Source of the DNA: Clostridia bacterium
Lineage (GTDB): Bacteria; Bacillota; Clostridia; Christensenellales; QALW01
Length of the DNA: 60,158 nt
Direction of reading: 5' to 3'
Assembly (NCBI GenBank): GCA_900769815.1
Contig: CAAGID010000045.1
Span: 1-60,158, forward strand
Part shown: positions 8,196-17,321 of the stretch, piece by piece
Position numbering within the stretch: the first letter of the stretch is position 1
Layout: each line of letters opens with the position of its first letter
Notes under the pieces: generated by a model
Database searches by the model: none
Told to the model about the DNA's origin: nothing
What the model saw: the letters and a program-made list of their open reading frames with translations, nothing else
Position numbers and translations under genes: made by a program

Positions 8196-9569
8196 TTGAA
8201 GAAATACGTTATTACTCTCATTCTTATAATTTCAATACTTTTTTCAGGCTGTGCTGATGAGCCGCAGAATATAAAGGAAAAAATAGAGATAAAGCTTACT
8301 CCCTACGATATGCCTAAGGAGCAGACAAAATGGGTAACCCTCTACTATCCTAATGCCGAATTAAATGAAATTCTCGCATTTTCACAGCCTGTTACGGCAA
8401 CGGAAAATATTTATGATGAGATAATGAAAGCACTTCTTTCAGGCACCTCTGAAGGATATGTTTCGCCTTTTCCTGAGGGGATTTCCTGCCGTAATATAAT
8501 GCTTCTTAATAATATTTTGTATATTGATATGTCGTGGCAGTTTAATGAAATGTCTGCCGAAAGATTTTTAGCGTGCGTTTCGGTACTTACAACAACCTAT
8601 ACGGGGCTTTCTGAAATTTCATTTGTAAATATTACAGTTGAAGGCAAGCAAATAAATCTGCCAGAGAAGCCAGAACATCCCATAATGCTTCTTTCCCAGT
8701 ATACAGGAACGCTTCAGGCATTACAAAATCATTATTTAAGGCATAACGAAGTTTTGTCTATTGAAACCTTTTACGGTGCAATATACGTTGGGGATGAAAC
8801 AGGTAAATATATTGTACCGCAAGTAAAAAATATTACTGTCCGTGAGGGGAAATACGCTTCGGCACTTGTTTCTCAACTTCTTGCAGAAAGCACTGCAATT
8901 TTTCCAAGCGGTTTTATGCTTTCAGGAGAGCCTTCCTATGACGGTAAAAACGGTACGGTCTATATTGAGCTTATCTGTCCTCAGCAATGGAATTATGATG
9001 TTGAGTGGCTTGGTCCCTACGCCCTTGTAAGCACTCTTGACACCTTATATCCCGAGGTAAATAATTTAATTCTTACTGTTAAAGATGCTCAAGGCATTGA
9101 AAAAGCAAAAATTGACGGAACCGTTACCGATTATTTTTCCAAAATAAGAAGTGTGGTAGAGGTTTTTGCGCCTGATATGGAGGGTACAAATATTGTGCGT
9201 ACCAATATGCTCGTTTCCTCTGTGCCTGGAAGCGGCGATTTAAAGGCATTTATAAAGGAATACCTCGTAATGATTAATTCTGAATTCCGTACAAGTGAGA
9301 ATCTTGTAAGGGGTGTGGCAATAAAGGATAATACGGTAATTATTAACCTTAGTGCCGATTTCTTTAATTATTATTCGGATATTATTGATTCAAGGGAGAA
9401 GGAGTATGCACTTATATACTCTCTTATATCCGTTGCTTGCACCTATACGGGTACGGCAAAAGCCTTGCTTCTTGAAGATTCAAAAACAAGAACTACAGTT
9501 GCAGGCTTTATTAAAACCGATAAACCTCTTTTGAAATTGCCAATGGAATATACCAACACTATTCAATGA
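8196..9569 (+). CDS. GerMN-domain lipoprotein (second, tandem domains)
   Basis: A 457-residue lipoprotein. I place the start at TTG 8196: GGGGG lies 8 bases upstream and the product then begins with a proper signal peptide ending in LFSGC. An in-frame ATG at 8148 lies inside the previous gene. The sequence contains GerMN-like units near residues 45-150 (WVTLYYP, a KALLSG helix), 185-290 and 310-430. Start is 2 bp after the preceding GerMN gene, and comEC overlaps its end by 4 bp. GerMN domains are known from GerM and lipoprotein LpqB; the molecular role is not settled. Confidence 0.75.
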   Translation: MKKYVITLILIISILFSGCADEPQNIKEKIEIKLTPYDMPKEQTKWVTLYYPNAELNEILAFSQPVTATENIYDEIMKALLSGTSEGYVSPFPEGISCRNIMLLNNILYIDMSWQFNEMSAERFLACVSVLTTTYTGLSEISFVNITVEGKQINLPEKPEHPIMLLSQYTGTLQALQNHYLRHNEVLSIETFYGAIYVGDETGKYIVPQVKNITVREGKYASALVSQLLAESTAIFPSGFMLSGEPSYDGKNGTVYIELICPQQWNYDVEWLGPYALVSTLDTLYPEVNNLILTVKDAQGIEKAKIDGTVTDYFSKIRSVVEVFAPDMEGTNIVRTNMLVSSVPGSGDLKAFIKEYLVMINSEFRTSENLVRGVAIKDNTVIINLSADFFNYYSDIIDSREKEYALIYSLISVACTYTGTAKALLLEDSKTRTTVAGFIKTDKPLLKLPMEYTNTIQ

Positions 9570-11440
9570 ACTATAGATTTTTTGCGTATCTTTTTATAGC
9601 TATTATATTGGGTATAATTTTAGGAACCTTTTGTTCCTTTGCATTAGCTATTGCTCTGGGTTTTGCATTTATAAGCATAATTTTTTTAAAAAAGCGATTA
9701 CTTGCGATACTTGCCCTTTCAATGGCAATATTTGTTTTTATTACAAGCTTTACTTATCCAAGAGCACAAAAGAAATATGTTGACGTAACTATCAGTGGTA
9801 CAGTAACAGAAGTTATTGAGAGCGATTTCAGAACAACTTTTCTTATTGAAAACTGCGACCATAAAGAGCTAAGAAAATTTAAAATATACGCCAATCTTCA
9901 GGGTTACGAGTATTGTGGATATAAGATTAAAGAGGGCAATTATATAACGGTCCGCGGAAAAGCCACGCCCCAAAACGGCAGAACTTTAGAGTTCTATGAG
10001 CAGTTTTATATCGAAGAGGATTCTTATTGGTTTGATGCGTATGAATATTCCATTAAAGATAATAAAGAAAACGTTAGAGCTTTTCTTAAAAATCTAAAAA
10101 CAAAAGTACGCAATACCATATTTTTAAATATAGAAGATTCAAAGTCTGCAACTATCCTCTATGCAATGATTTCAGGGGACAAGCATTATATTGATGCTTC
10201 CGTTAAAGATGCCTTTAACAAATGCGGGTTATCACACTTGCTTGCCGTTTCAGGGTTACACGTAGGAATTATTTTAGGCGTAGTTGTTTTTATGCTTAAA
10301 AGAATTAGACTTAAAAAGTTTTTGATGCTTATTTTAATGGGTGTATTCTTAATTTTCTACGTGATATTTACAGGCGAGCCATCGTCGGTTATAAGGGCAG
10401 CACTTATGGCAATAGTAATGCAGATAGGTTTAAAAGAAGGGTTGAAGTATAACGGAGTCAATTCCCTTTCCTTTGCAGGTTGTTGCATTTTAGCTCTTGA
10501 GCCATTTAGGCTTTATGATATAGGTTTTCAATTATCTTTTCTTGCCTGCTTTGGAATTATGTGGATATCTCGATATTTCGTTAATAAGTATCCTAATTTT
10601 ATAAACAGTATAATAAATGCCGCACTTGTTTCCTTAGGTGCGACATTAGGTGCATTACCTATTCAAATGTATTATTTTAGGACCCTTTCGTCAGTTTCTT
10701 TAATAGCAAACGTGCTATTTGTAACGATAGCGTCTTTTGCCTTAACGCTTACCTTTATATTCTTAATTTCTGCCTTAATTTGTGCACCCTTGGGATTTTT
10801 ATTAAAAATACCCGGTGCAATAATGTCAGGGATTATCAATGAGGTAAATTATCTTTCAGATGCACCCATTTTTGAGTTCAGGCAGATGCCCTTTATTATG
10901 GTGATAAGTCTTTTAATTATATTTGTATTTTTTACAAGGTTTGTCCACGTAAAGAAAAGAGCTTTTGCAGGAATATTATTGATAATATTGCCGATTTTGC
11001 TTGTAGGCAAAGCCGTTTTTTATGAAAATTACGTAAGAGCAACTGTAGTAAATTACAGTAACGTAAAGGGCTTTGTGCATATTGAAGACGGAAAGCACTA
11101 TATAATAGGAATCGCAGATGAAAATATAGGCGGTCAGGCTGATTATATAAGGCGTAATATGGGTAAGGCAGACGCAGTAATTCTAACTGACGAAAAAGAC
11201 GTAAAGAATATTTCTTTAGCAGTTGACAACGGACTTGCCTATGATAAACTTTACGTTACGCCCGATATAGATATTGATGTAAATTTAAAGAAATTGGGTG
11301 CTGAAAAGTTTACCGATATTCATTGTAAAGAGGGTAGAATCAGTTTCTCGCCGATATTGTATTATCGTTATAAAGATGATAAAGTCCGCTTAACGTGGCT
11401 GAGAAGAAGCGAAAGCCATATAACGTATCTGAGGAGTTAA
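9566..11440 (+). CDS. comEC: ComEC/Rec2-type DNA uptake channel, degenerate nuclease domain
   Basis: A 624-residue polytopic protein. It has an N-terminal OB-like extracellular domain (about 70-170) and the competence core with the hallmark HLLAVSGLHVG near residue 230, followed by many membrane segments to about 490. The C-terminal metallo-beta-lactamase region is short and has lost the usual SHxDxDH zinc motif; the corresponding stretch reads TDEKDVKN. Family members with a full domain are about 700-800 residues. ATG overlaps the preceding stop (ATGA), so translation is coupled. Channel function for single-stranded DNA may persist, while nuclease activity is doubtful. Confidence 0.87.
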   Translation: MNYRFFAYLFIAIILGIILGTFCSFALAIALGFAFISIIFLKKRLLAILALSMAIFVFITSFTYPRAQKKYVDVTISGTVTEVIESDFRTTFLIENCDHKELRKFKIYANLQGYEYCGYKIKEGNYITVRGKATPQNGRTLEFYEQFYIEEDSYWFDAYEYSIKDNKENVRAFLKNLKTKVRNTIFLNIEDSKSATILYAMISGDKHYIDASVKDAFNKCGLSHLLAVSGLHVGIILGVVVFMLKRIRLKKFLMLILMGVFLIFYVIFTGEPSSVIRAALMAIVMQIGLKEGLKYNGVNSLSFAGCCILALEPFRLYDIGFQLSFLACFGIMWISRYFVNKYPNFINSIINAALVSLGATLGALPIQMYYFRTLSSVSLIANVLFVTIASFALTLTFIFLISALICAPLGFLLKIPGAIMSGIINEVNYLSDAPIFEFRQMPFIMVISLLIIFVFFTRFVHVKKRAFAGILLIILPILLVGKAVFYENYVRATVVNYSNVKGFVHIEDGKHYIIGIADENIGGQADYIRRNMGKADAVILTDEKDVKNISLAVDNGLAYDKLYVTPDIDIDVNLKKLGAEKFTDIHCKEGRISFSPILYYRYKDDKVRLTWLRRSESHITYLRS

Positions 11441-11443
11441 TAA

Positions 11444-12439
11444 ATGAATCATACCGAGTTTTTTAAAAGTCTTAAAAACGGCGAAATAAAGCCTGTGTAC
11501 TTTTTCTTGGGCGAAGAGCAATACGTAATGAGAAGTGCTCTAAAACAGCTTGAAAACGCCGTTATAAGTCCGGATATGCGTGAGGTTAACCTTACCGTTC
11601 TTTCGGGCGAAGCAAAGGGAAGCGAAATATGTTCTGCCCTTGAGACGTTTCCATTTCTTTCGGAAAAAAGAATGGTTATTCTTGAAGAAACTGTATTTTT
11701 AAATACGGTAGGTAAAGGCGAGGGAGAGGATTTACTTATTGATTATCTTAAGAATCCTCTTGATACTACCGTTTTTTTAGTAGTAAGCCAAAAGCCAGAT
11801 AAACGCAGAAAACTTTATAAAGCACTTTTAAACCATACCGTTGTTGAGTTTAACGCCCTTTCGGAAACAGAACTTTCGGCGTGGATAGTAAAAACGCTAA
11901 AAAGTTTTAACATTAGTATTGAAGCATCTGCTCTTAAGTTTTTAACGGAATATGCCGATGCAAGGCCTGAAGCGTTAATAAGCGAACTTGAAAAGCTTTC
12001 TTCTTATAAAAAGGAAGGCACGATCAATAAAGATGATATTCTTGCTGTGATTACGCCAAGCAATGATTATAATATTTTCAAAATGACTGATGCCATACTT
12101 GATAGAAACGTAAAAACGGCTTTAATGCTTTTAGGCAGAATGCTTATGAATAAAGAGGAACCCTTACTTATTTTAGGTGCAATTTCAAAGCAGTACCGTC
12201 AGCTTTTAAGGGTAAAAACCTTAATAGAAGAAAAAACGCCCAGAAGCGAAATAATTTCTCTTTTAGGCTTAAGAGATTTCATATTTAAGCGTTTTGAGGG
12301 CATCTGTAATAAAACAACGGTTTCAAAACTAAAAAAAGCCATGGACCTTTGCTACGAAACAGACGAAGGCTTAAAAACGGGACTTAAATTTGATGAAGCA
12401 GCCCTTCATGCTTTAATATATCAGCTTGCAACGCTATAA
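11444..12439 (+). CDS. holA: DNA polymerase III delta subunit
   Basis: A 331-residue clamp-loader subunit that opens the sliding clamp. The N-terminal half is a degenerate AAA+ domain starting with PVYFFLGEEQY. The C-terminal part has the helical collar with the LLILGAISKQYRQLLRVK pattern typical of HolA. GAGGAG lies just before the ATG, 3 bp after comEC. The comEC-holA order is common in Firmicutes. Length is normal for the family. Confidence 0.92.
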   Translation: MNHTEFFKSLKNGEIKPVYFFLGEEQYVMRSALKQLENAVISPDMREVNLTVLSGEAKGSEICSALETFPFLSEKRMVILEETVFLNTVGKGEGEDLLIDYLKNPLDTTVFLVVSQKPDKRRKLYKALLNHTVVEFNALSETELSAWIVKTLKSFNISIEASALKFLTEYADARPEALISELEKLSSYKKEGTINKDDILAVITPSNDYNIFKMTDAILDRNVKTALMLLGRMLMNKEEPLLILGAISKQYRQLLRVKTLIEEKTPRSEIISLLGLRDFIFKRFEGICNKTTVSKLKKAMDLCYETDEGLKTGLKFDEAALHALIYQLATL

Positions 12440-12467
12440 TTTTGTGGTAAACCGGCGAGGATAAACG

Positions 12468-13172
12468 ATGAATATTGCTATATGCGATGACGATAAGGTA
12501 TTTCGTGAAAAAATTAAGACGCAACTTTTAGAAGTTGATTTTTTTAAAGAGTGTGATTATGTTTTTTGTGAAAACGGCGAACATTTATTAAAAGAATTTA
12601 AGACTGATAACCCCTTTGATTTTGTGTTTTTAGACGTTGATATGCCCGGAATAAACGGACTCGTGGCAGGAGAACAGCTTAATAAGCTTTCGCCTAAAAC
12701 AATAATTATTTTTGTGTCAAGCTATCCGCAATTTGCAATTGATGCTTTTGATTGTAATGCAACAAGCTATTTGCTTAAAGGCTCTAACCAAGAAAAGTTT
12801 GATAAAACCATAGAAAAGGCAATATATAAATATAAAAATCTTAATACTCAGATTAGTCTAAAGACAGGCGGCGGAATAACAAATTTACGGCCCGATGAAA
12901 TTTTTTACGTTGAGTACGCAGAAAAATATTGTAATTACTATACTGCAAATGCAATTTATTCAGTTAGACAGCCTTTAATGGAAGCATTAAAAGATTTGGC
13001 ACCCTTTGGGTTTATTCAAACATATCAATGTTATATTACTAATTTATCAAAAATTAAAAAAATTCAGACATCAAGTATTATTCTTGTTAACAATACCGAA
13101 TTACCTATAAAAAGAGGCACTAGCAAGGATTTAATAAAAGAATACACAAATTATATGAACAAGAGGCTCTAA
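12468..13172 (+). CDS. LytTR-family response regulator (AgrA-like)
   Basis: A 234-residue regulator. The receiver domain has D7-D9, phospho-acceptor Asp56 (FLDVDMPG) and a switch Ser. The LytTR DNA-binding domain (about 130-232) shows the expected EIFYVEYAEKYC and FIQTYQCYITNLSKI strands. GAGGATAAACG stands before the ATG. It directly abuts the AgrC-like kinase. Regulators of this type usually bind paired direct repeats upstream of a -35 box; a candidate site exists at 14499-14520, before the lipoprotein/ABC operon. Confidence 0.92.
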   Translation: MNIAICDDDKVFREKIKTQLLEVDFFKECDYVFCENGEHLLKEFKTDNPFDFVFLDVDMPGINGLVAGEQLNKLSPKTIIIFVSSYPQFAIDAFDCNATSYLLKGSNQEKFDKTIEKAIYKYKNLNTQISLKTGGGITNLRPDEIFYVEYAEKYCNYYTANAIYSVRQPLMEALKDLAPFGFIQTYQCYITNLSKIKKIQTSSIILVNNTELPIKRGTSKDLIKEYTNYMNKRL

Positions 13173-14486
13173 ATGGGTATTTACGATATAATTTTTGCAC
13201 TTTTAGACGCAATGTTATCATACGTAACTATAAGCTATCTCTTCTCGGCTTTTAGTGTAAGAAGGAGAACAACCTTTAACTATTATCATATATTTGCATT
13301 AGCTCTGCCTATTGCAAGTAATACTGTAAAATTACCTACTATAGTCACGATAATATGCGTTTTTTTAATGTCACTTTTAATATCTGTTCCTTATAAGTTA
13401 AAGTGGTATAATACGGTATTTGTTGCACTAATTGCGGTTGCTTTAAATATTATTTCAGAAATATTAGTGGGCTTTGGTATGTCGGCATTTTTCTCTATGT
13501 CATCTGAGAACACTGTTACAGGTGCCGCATATTTTATTGGCTTAATCTCGTCACGTTTTGTAGCGTATATTACTGCGTATATAATAAAAATCTCAAAGCA
13601 TAAGATGTTTCATAAGGATTTTCGCAAAAAGTGGCTATTGATATTTCCTTTACCATTTGCAACGGTTTTAGTGTGTGCGGGATTGTTTAAGTATGTAAGC
13701 GCGGGACAGACAGGCCAAAATGAATTTATGGTATTTATAATACTTTCTTTGCTTATAGTAAGTAATGTGTCTATATTTTATTTTATTGATGATATCTATG
13801 ACGCTATTGCAAGTAAAGAAAAGTTAAATTTAGCACAAAATCTTATTAAACAACAAGAAAAGCAATATTCAGAATTATATTCTAATAGTCAAGAAGTAAG
13901 AAAATTAAGGCACAACCATAAAAACTTTTTGCTTGGAGTTTTAACCGAGATAGAAAACAAAAACTTTGAAAGCGTAAAGAAGGCGTTTGATGATGAACTT
14001 GATATATTAAACGTTATACCATCAAACCAAGCCCAAACGGGGAATGCAACCTTTGATTCGCTTTTAAATTATAAAGTTACACAAGCTCATCAGTATGGAA
14101 TAAAGTTTGAATTTGAATTTCAAAAAATGAGCACCATTAATTTTTCCGATATCGACCTTGCGGTTTTAATAGGAAATGCCATTGATAATGCCATAGAAGC
14201 AACTGCAAAAATAGAAAACAAGCAGGATAGAATAATAGAGTTTATAGCAAAGGTCAACAATTCACAGCTTGTTATAAATATTATAAATCCTACCGATAAA
14301 GAGATTGACGTACTTAATTTAAGCACAAACAAAAAAGATGCTCTTAATCACGGCTTCGGTGTTTTAACGATGCTTCAGATTGCACAAAAATATGATGGAG
14401 ACGTAATATTTAATTGCGAAAATAAAAAATTTGAAACAATAATTTACCTTAGCTTGCCTGAAGATTCTGTTAAAAAAGCAGATTGA
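13173..14486 (+). CDS. GHKL-domain sensor kinase (AgrC/VirS-like)
   Basis: A 437-residue kinase with about six membrane helices in residues 1-210, a coiled linker, phospho-acceptor motif RKLRHNHKN (His247), and a C-terminal GHKL ATPase (NAIDNAIEA N box and HGFGVLTM). The usual acceptor is HD; here the Asp is replaced by Asn, a common variant in this group. Start abuts the regulator stop. Kinases of this class often sense peptides; no peptide precursor gene was recognised nearby. The ABC operon downstream may be its target. Confidence 0.9.
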   Translation: MGIYDIIFALLDAMLSYVTISYLFSAFSVRRRTTFNYYHIFALALPIASNTVKLPTIVTIICVFLMSLLISVPYKLKWYNTVFVALIAVALNIISEILVGFGMSAFFSMSSENTVTGAAYFIGLISSRFVAYITAYIIKISKHKMFHKDFRKKWLLIFPLPFATVLVCAGLFKYVSAGQTGQNEFMVFIILSLLIVSNVSIFYFIDDIYDAIASKEKLNLAQNLIKQQEKQYSELYSNSQEVRKLRHNHKNFLLGVLTEIENKNFESVKKAFDDELDILNVIPSNQAQTGNATFDSLLNYKVTQAHQYGIKFEFEFQKMSTINFSDIDLAVLIGNAIDNAIEATAKIENKQDRIIEFIAKVNNSQLVINIINPTDKEIDVLNLSTNKKDALNHGFGVLTMLQIAQKYDGDVIFNCENKKFETIIYLSLPEDSVKKAD

Positions 14487-14498
14487 GGACAGAATATT

Positions 14499-14567
14499 AC
14501 AAGTTAGGGACAAGGTGTTGAAATATATTTCTTATAGTGATATTATTGATATAACTAATATCACTAT
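14499..14567 (+). promoter_or_regulatory. Promoter with direct repeats and a 12-bp dyad, before the lipoprotein/ABC operon
   Basis: Two imperfect direct repeats, ACAAGTTAGGG and ACAAGGTGTTG, lie 11 bp apart at 14499-14520. TTGAAA (14518-14523), a 17-bp spacer and TATTAT (14541-14546) form a promoter. A perfect inverted repeat, ATAGTGATATTA (14534-14545) and TAATATCACTAT (14556-14567), covers the -10 box and start point and is followed by a T-rich tract. It could be an operator, or a terminator for transcripts arriving from upstream. LytTR binding to the direct repeats is an inference. Confidence 0.6.
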
Positions 14568-14589
14568 TTTATTTTTTTGGAGGATTTTT

Positions 14590-15663
14590 ATGAAAAAATA
14601 TTTAATTTTAATTTTATTACTTGCCTTATTTATTACAGGTTGTAAGCCTGTGCCTATGGATAATTTGGTTGATAATACTTCAACACAAACAATTTTTCCT
14701 GACAAGCTTAATACTGCAGTAAAATATTTTGATTCAGAAATAAAAATAGATGCAGACGTAATAAGTCTAAAAAGAGAAAAATTTTACTCATATAAGGTAA
14801 ACGAAGCTTTTTTGCCCAAACTTGACGGAATACTTTCAGTTTTTCCGATGCTTAAAGATGCTAAGATAAACACAGACGATAATAACGTCGTATTGCCAAA
14901 CACTAAATTTTCAGATGGCGAGATGTTTTTTTATGTTAGAGAAGGAAGTGGAAAAATTCTTATAAGACACCAATTCGCCTCGGAAGAAAAAATTGATAAC
15001 GAATATGATCAAAATGATGCGTTTGATTTTAATATTACATATCAGCAAGCAGAAGAAACAGCTATAAATACCGCTAAAGCGATTTTAGGCGAATCTGATT
15101 TTGAGGTTTCTTCGGTAAGAAGATACGGAAAGTACACCAAAGATAATTATTATTTATTTCATCTTTCTACAAAATATGACGGTGTTACATTTAGTGGCTA
15201 TGGCAGAAAGGTCATAGTTGGCAAGGATGCAGAGGGATATAACGAGTATATTTCCTTGCGAGGCGGCAACGGAATAAGTGTTTATATAGACGAACAAGGT
15301 GTTTCGGAGATTATTTGGGAGGCAGACAATATTGAAAAATATGCAGAGGTAGAATTGCTTGATTTTGAAACGTTGCTTAATAAATTCTCGACACAAGCGA
15401 CATTATACAGTATGAATAACTTTGCTCAGTTTGAAACCAACGCTAACCAAACGTATAAAAAAGGAACGATAAAAGCATATACTATTTCTAAAATAGAAAT
15501 GAGTTATGCAAAAGAGTTTGTTTCGCCTCAAAAGCCTGATACAAGTGAAGTGATATACGTTCCTTGTTGGATTTTTACTGCCTATAGCGAAAGAGGTAGC
15601 GAGCGAAAAACCATTATAAATGCTATAAACGGGGAAATTCTTACTACAAATTTAGGTGCTTAA
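14590..15663 (+). CDS. Lipoprotein of unknown function, linked to an ABC transporter
   Basis: A 357-residue lipoprotein. ATG 14590 follows TTGGAGGA at good spacing and gives a clean signal peptide with lipobox FITGC; the longer reading from 14515 has no such support and runs through the promoter dyad. The mature part is beta-rich and reminiscent of YycI/YycH-like or DUF6034-type proteins (two similar alpha/beta halves), but I cannot assign a family firmly. It is the first gene of an operon continuing with three membrane proteins and an ATPase. It may be a sensor or immunity-type component. Confidence 0.65.
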   Translation: MKKYLILILLLALFITGCKPVPMDNLVDNTSTQTIFPDKLNTAVKYFDSEIKIDADVISLKREKFYSYKVNEAFLPKLDGILSVFPMLKDAKINTDDNNVVLPNTKFSDGEMFFYVREGSGKILIRHQFASEEKIDNEYDQNDAFDFNITYQQAEETAINTAKAILGESDFEVSSVRRYGKYTKDNYYLFHLSTKYDGVTFSGYGRKVIVGKDAEGYNEYISLRGGNGISVYIDEQGVSEIIWEADNIEKYAEVELLDFETLLNKFSTQATLYSMNNFAQFETNANQTYKKGTIKAYTISKIEMSYAKEFVSPQKPDTSEVIYVPCWIFTAYSERGSERKTIINAINGEILTTNLGA

Positions 15664-15664
15664 T

Positions 15665-16459
15665 ATGAAACAGGAATTAAAAAATGCAATATTTTCTTGG
15701 AATTTTTTAATAGCCGTAATAATTACGGCGGTTACCTTTTACGTTGCTTTGGCGGATACGAGTTTTTTAAGTATGTATAAAAAAACGGATATATTATATA
15801 TGTTCCATCTTTGTATGCAGCTTTCCCCGCTTTTTGTGTTTTTGCCGTTTATAGCAACGTTGCCTTACGGATATAAGTTTATAGACGAATATAACAGTAA
15901 TTTTTTTCGCTTTTCCTTAAGCAGAAGCGGATATAAAAAATATTCGTTTAATAAAACTGTTGCAGTTGTTGTTTCTGCCTTTTTAGCGGTGTTTTTAGGA
16001 CTTGTATTGTGTGTAGCACTTTTTTCAATAATTGCTAAACCAATAGATAATAATGATGTTATGTATGTGCAATTATATGATGCACTACGTACGGGAGGCT
16101 ATGGTGTTTTGCTTGATGTAAATGTGTATCTGTATATTTTAACGCATATATTTTTTATGAGTATGTTTGCAAGCCTTTGGCCTGTGCTTGGAATGATTTC
16201 TTCAACCTATATAAAAAACAGATACGTTTCTCTTGTGATGCCATTTATTGTGTTTTTTTTATTCTGGCAGGTGGGAAATAGACTTATATCATTTGTTCCG
16301 GAGTTAGCAAGATTTTTTACGCTTGCAAACGTTTATTATGGTGCATACGGTCTTTTTGGGAATCCGCTTATTTCGGCAGGAAGTACTTTGTTATTTACTC
16401 TTCTTTGGCAGACTGCATTCTTTTTGTGGTTTAACAGAAGAATAAAAACTTGTTCGTGA
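15665..16459 (+). CDS. ABC-2-type membrane protein (first of three)
   Basis: A 264-residue integral membrane protein with about six hydrophobic segments. ATG 15665 is preceded by AGGTG at 6 bases; a GTG at 15656 is less likely. It starts 1 bp after the lipoprotein stop. No soluble domain is seen. The pattern (long first loop, FFRFSLSRSGYKKY after the second helix) fits permease subunits of ABC-2 exporters. Together with the next two membrane proteins and the ATPase it likely forms one exporter. Confidence 0.7.
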   Translation: MKQELKNAIFSWNFLIAVIITAVTFYVALADTSFLSMYKKTDILYMFHLCMQLSPLFVFLPFIATLPYGYKFIDEYNSNFFRFSLSRSGYKKYSFNKTVAVVVSAFLAVFLGLVLCVALFSIIAKPIDNNDVMYVQLYDALRTGGYGVLLDVNVYLYILTHIFFMSMFASLWPVLGMISSTYIKNRYVSLVMPFIVFFLFWQVGNRLISFVPELARFFTLANVYYGAYGLFGNPLISAGSTLLFTLLWQTAFFLWFNRRIKTCS

Positions 16460-16466
16460 GGGCTTT

Positions 16467-17321
16467 ATGAGATTTATCAGACAACAGTTTTTATATATTC
16501 TAAAAAATCTTTTAAACGTAAAAATGCTTATTTCAATGTTTATGATTGTAATATGGAGTTTTTTATACGTTCAAGATTATCTTACCTTGGCTGAGATAAC
16601 GGGCAACGATATTAACATAATAGAGCCTGCTGTATATCTGCTTTCAAATAGCTCTATTTCTGCGTTTTTATTTGTGTTATGCTTTATTTTTGCATTTTGC
16701 GATATTCCTTTTGAAGACGGAGTTTTGCCGTATTATGTTTATCGCATAGGACACAAGCGATGGTATGTAAACCTATTAATTTTTACTGTTATATTTTGCT
16801 TGCTGTTTTTGATATTACCTATTTTAACAAGCTGTTTGCTTTGTTCAACAAAGGGATATTTTTCTTTTGAAATTTGGAGTCAGGTTGCGATTTTGACTGC
16901 TAACGGCGGAGCACCGCAAATGCCCTTTTTGCCTATTTTTTCGCCTATGCTTATGTATTATTCGCCCGGAGAGGCACTGTTTAATGCCTTCATACTAACT
17001 TTTTTGCATTATTTTATAATTGCAGGTTTATTACTAGTGTTTAATAGTTACGTCAAAAAGACGTGGGGTGTTGGATTTGTAACGGGAGTCGAAATTGCAG
17101 GATTTATGCTTGTTACAAATTTTTCTAAAATAGCAAGATTCTTTCCGTTTATAAATGCCTCTCTCTCAGAACTTTCGTTTAGAGAATTTTCTAAAGAAAT
17201 ATCATCTGCACCATATGTATGGGAAGTGTGTATTTGGTTTTGTATTTTAATTATTTTAATAGGAATTTTAGGTTATGTCTCTTTAAAAAGATATAAGTTT
17301 GAATTAGGTGAAGAAAAATGA
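16467..17321 (+). CDS. ABC-2-type membrane protein (second of three)
   Basis: A 284-residue protein with about six membrane helices. GAGGG precedes the ATG at 7 bp after the previous stop. Its cytoplasmic loop YRIGHKRWYVNLL resembles the SGYKKYSFNKT loop of its neighbour, which suggests related permease subunits. It overlaps the following gene by 4 bp (ATGA). No enzymatic motif is present. Confidence 0.7.
   Translation: MRFIRQQFLYILKNLLNVKMLISMFMIVIWSFLYVQDYLTLAEITGNDINIIEPAVYLLSNSSISAFLFVLCFIFAFCDIPFEDGVLPYYVYRIGHKRWYVNLLIFTVIFCLLFLILPILTSCLLCSTKGYFSFEIWSQVAILTANGGAPQMPFLPIFSPMLMYYSPGEALFNAFILTFLHYFIIAGLLLVFNSYVKKTWGVGFVTGVEIAGFMLVTNFSKIARFFPFINASLSELSFREFSKEISSAPYVWEVCIWFCILIILIGILGYVSLKRYKFELGEEK

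Noticed and set aside
14515..14589. Longer start for the lipoprotein at 14590
   Set aside because: The stretch is the promoter and dyad, and the signal peptide begins at 14590.
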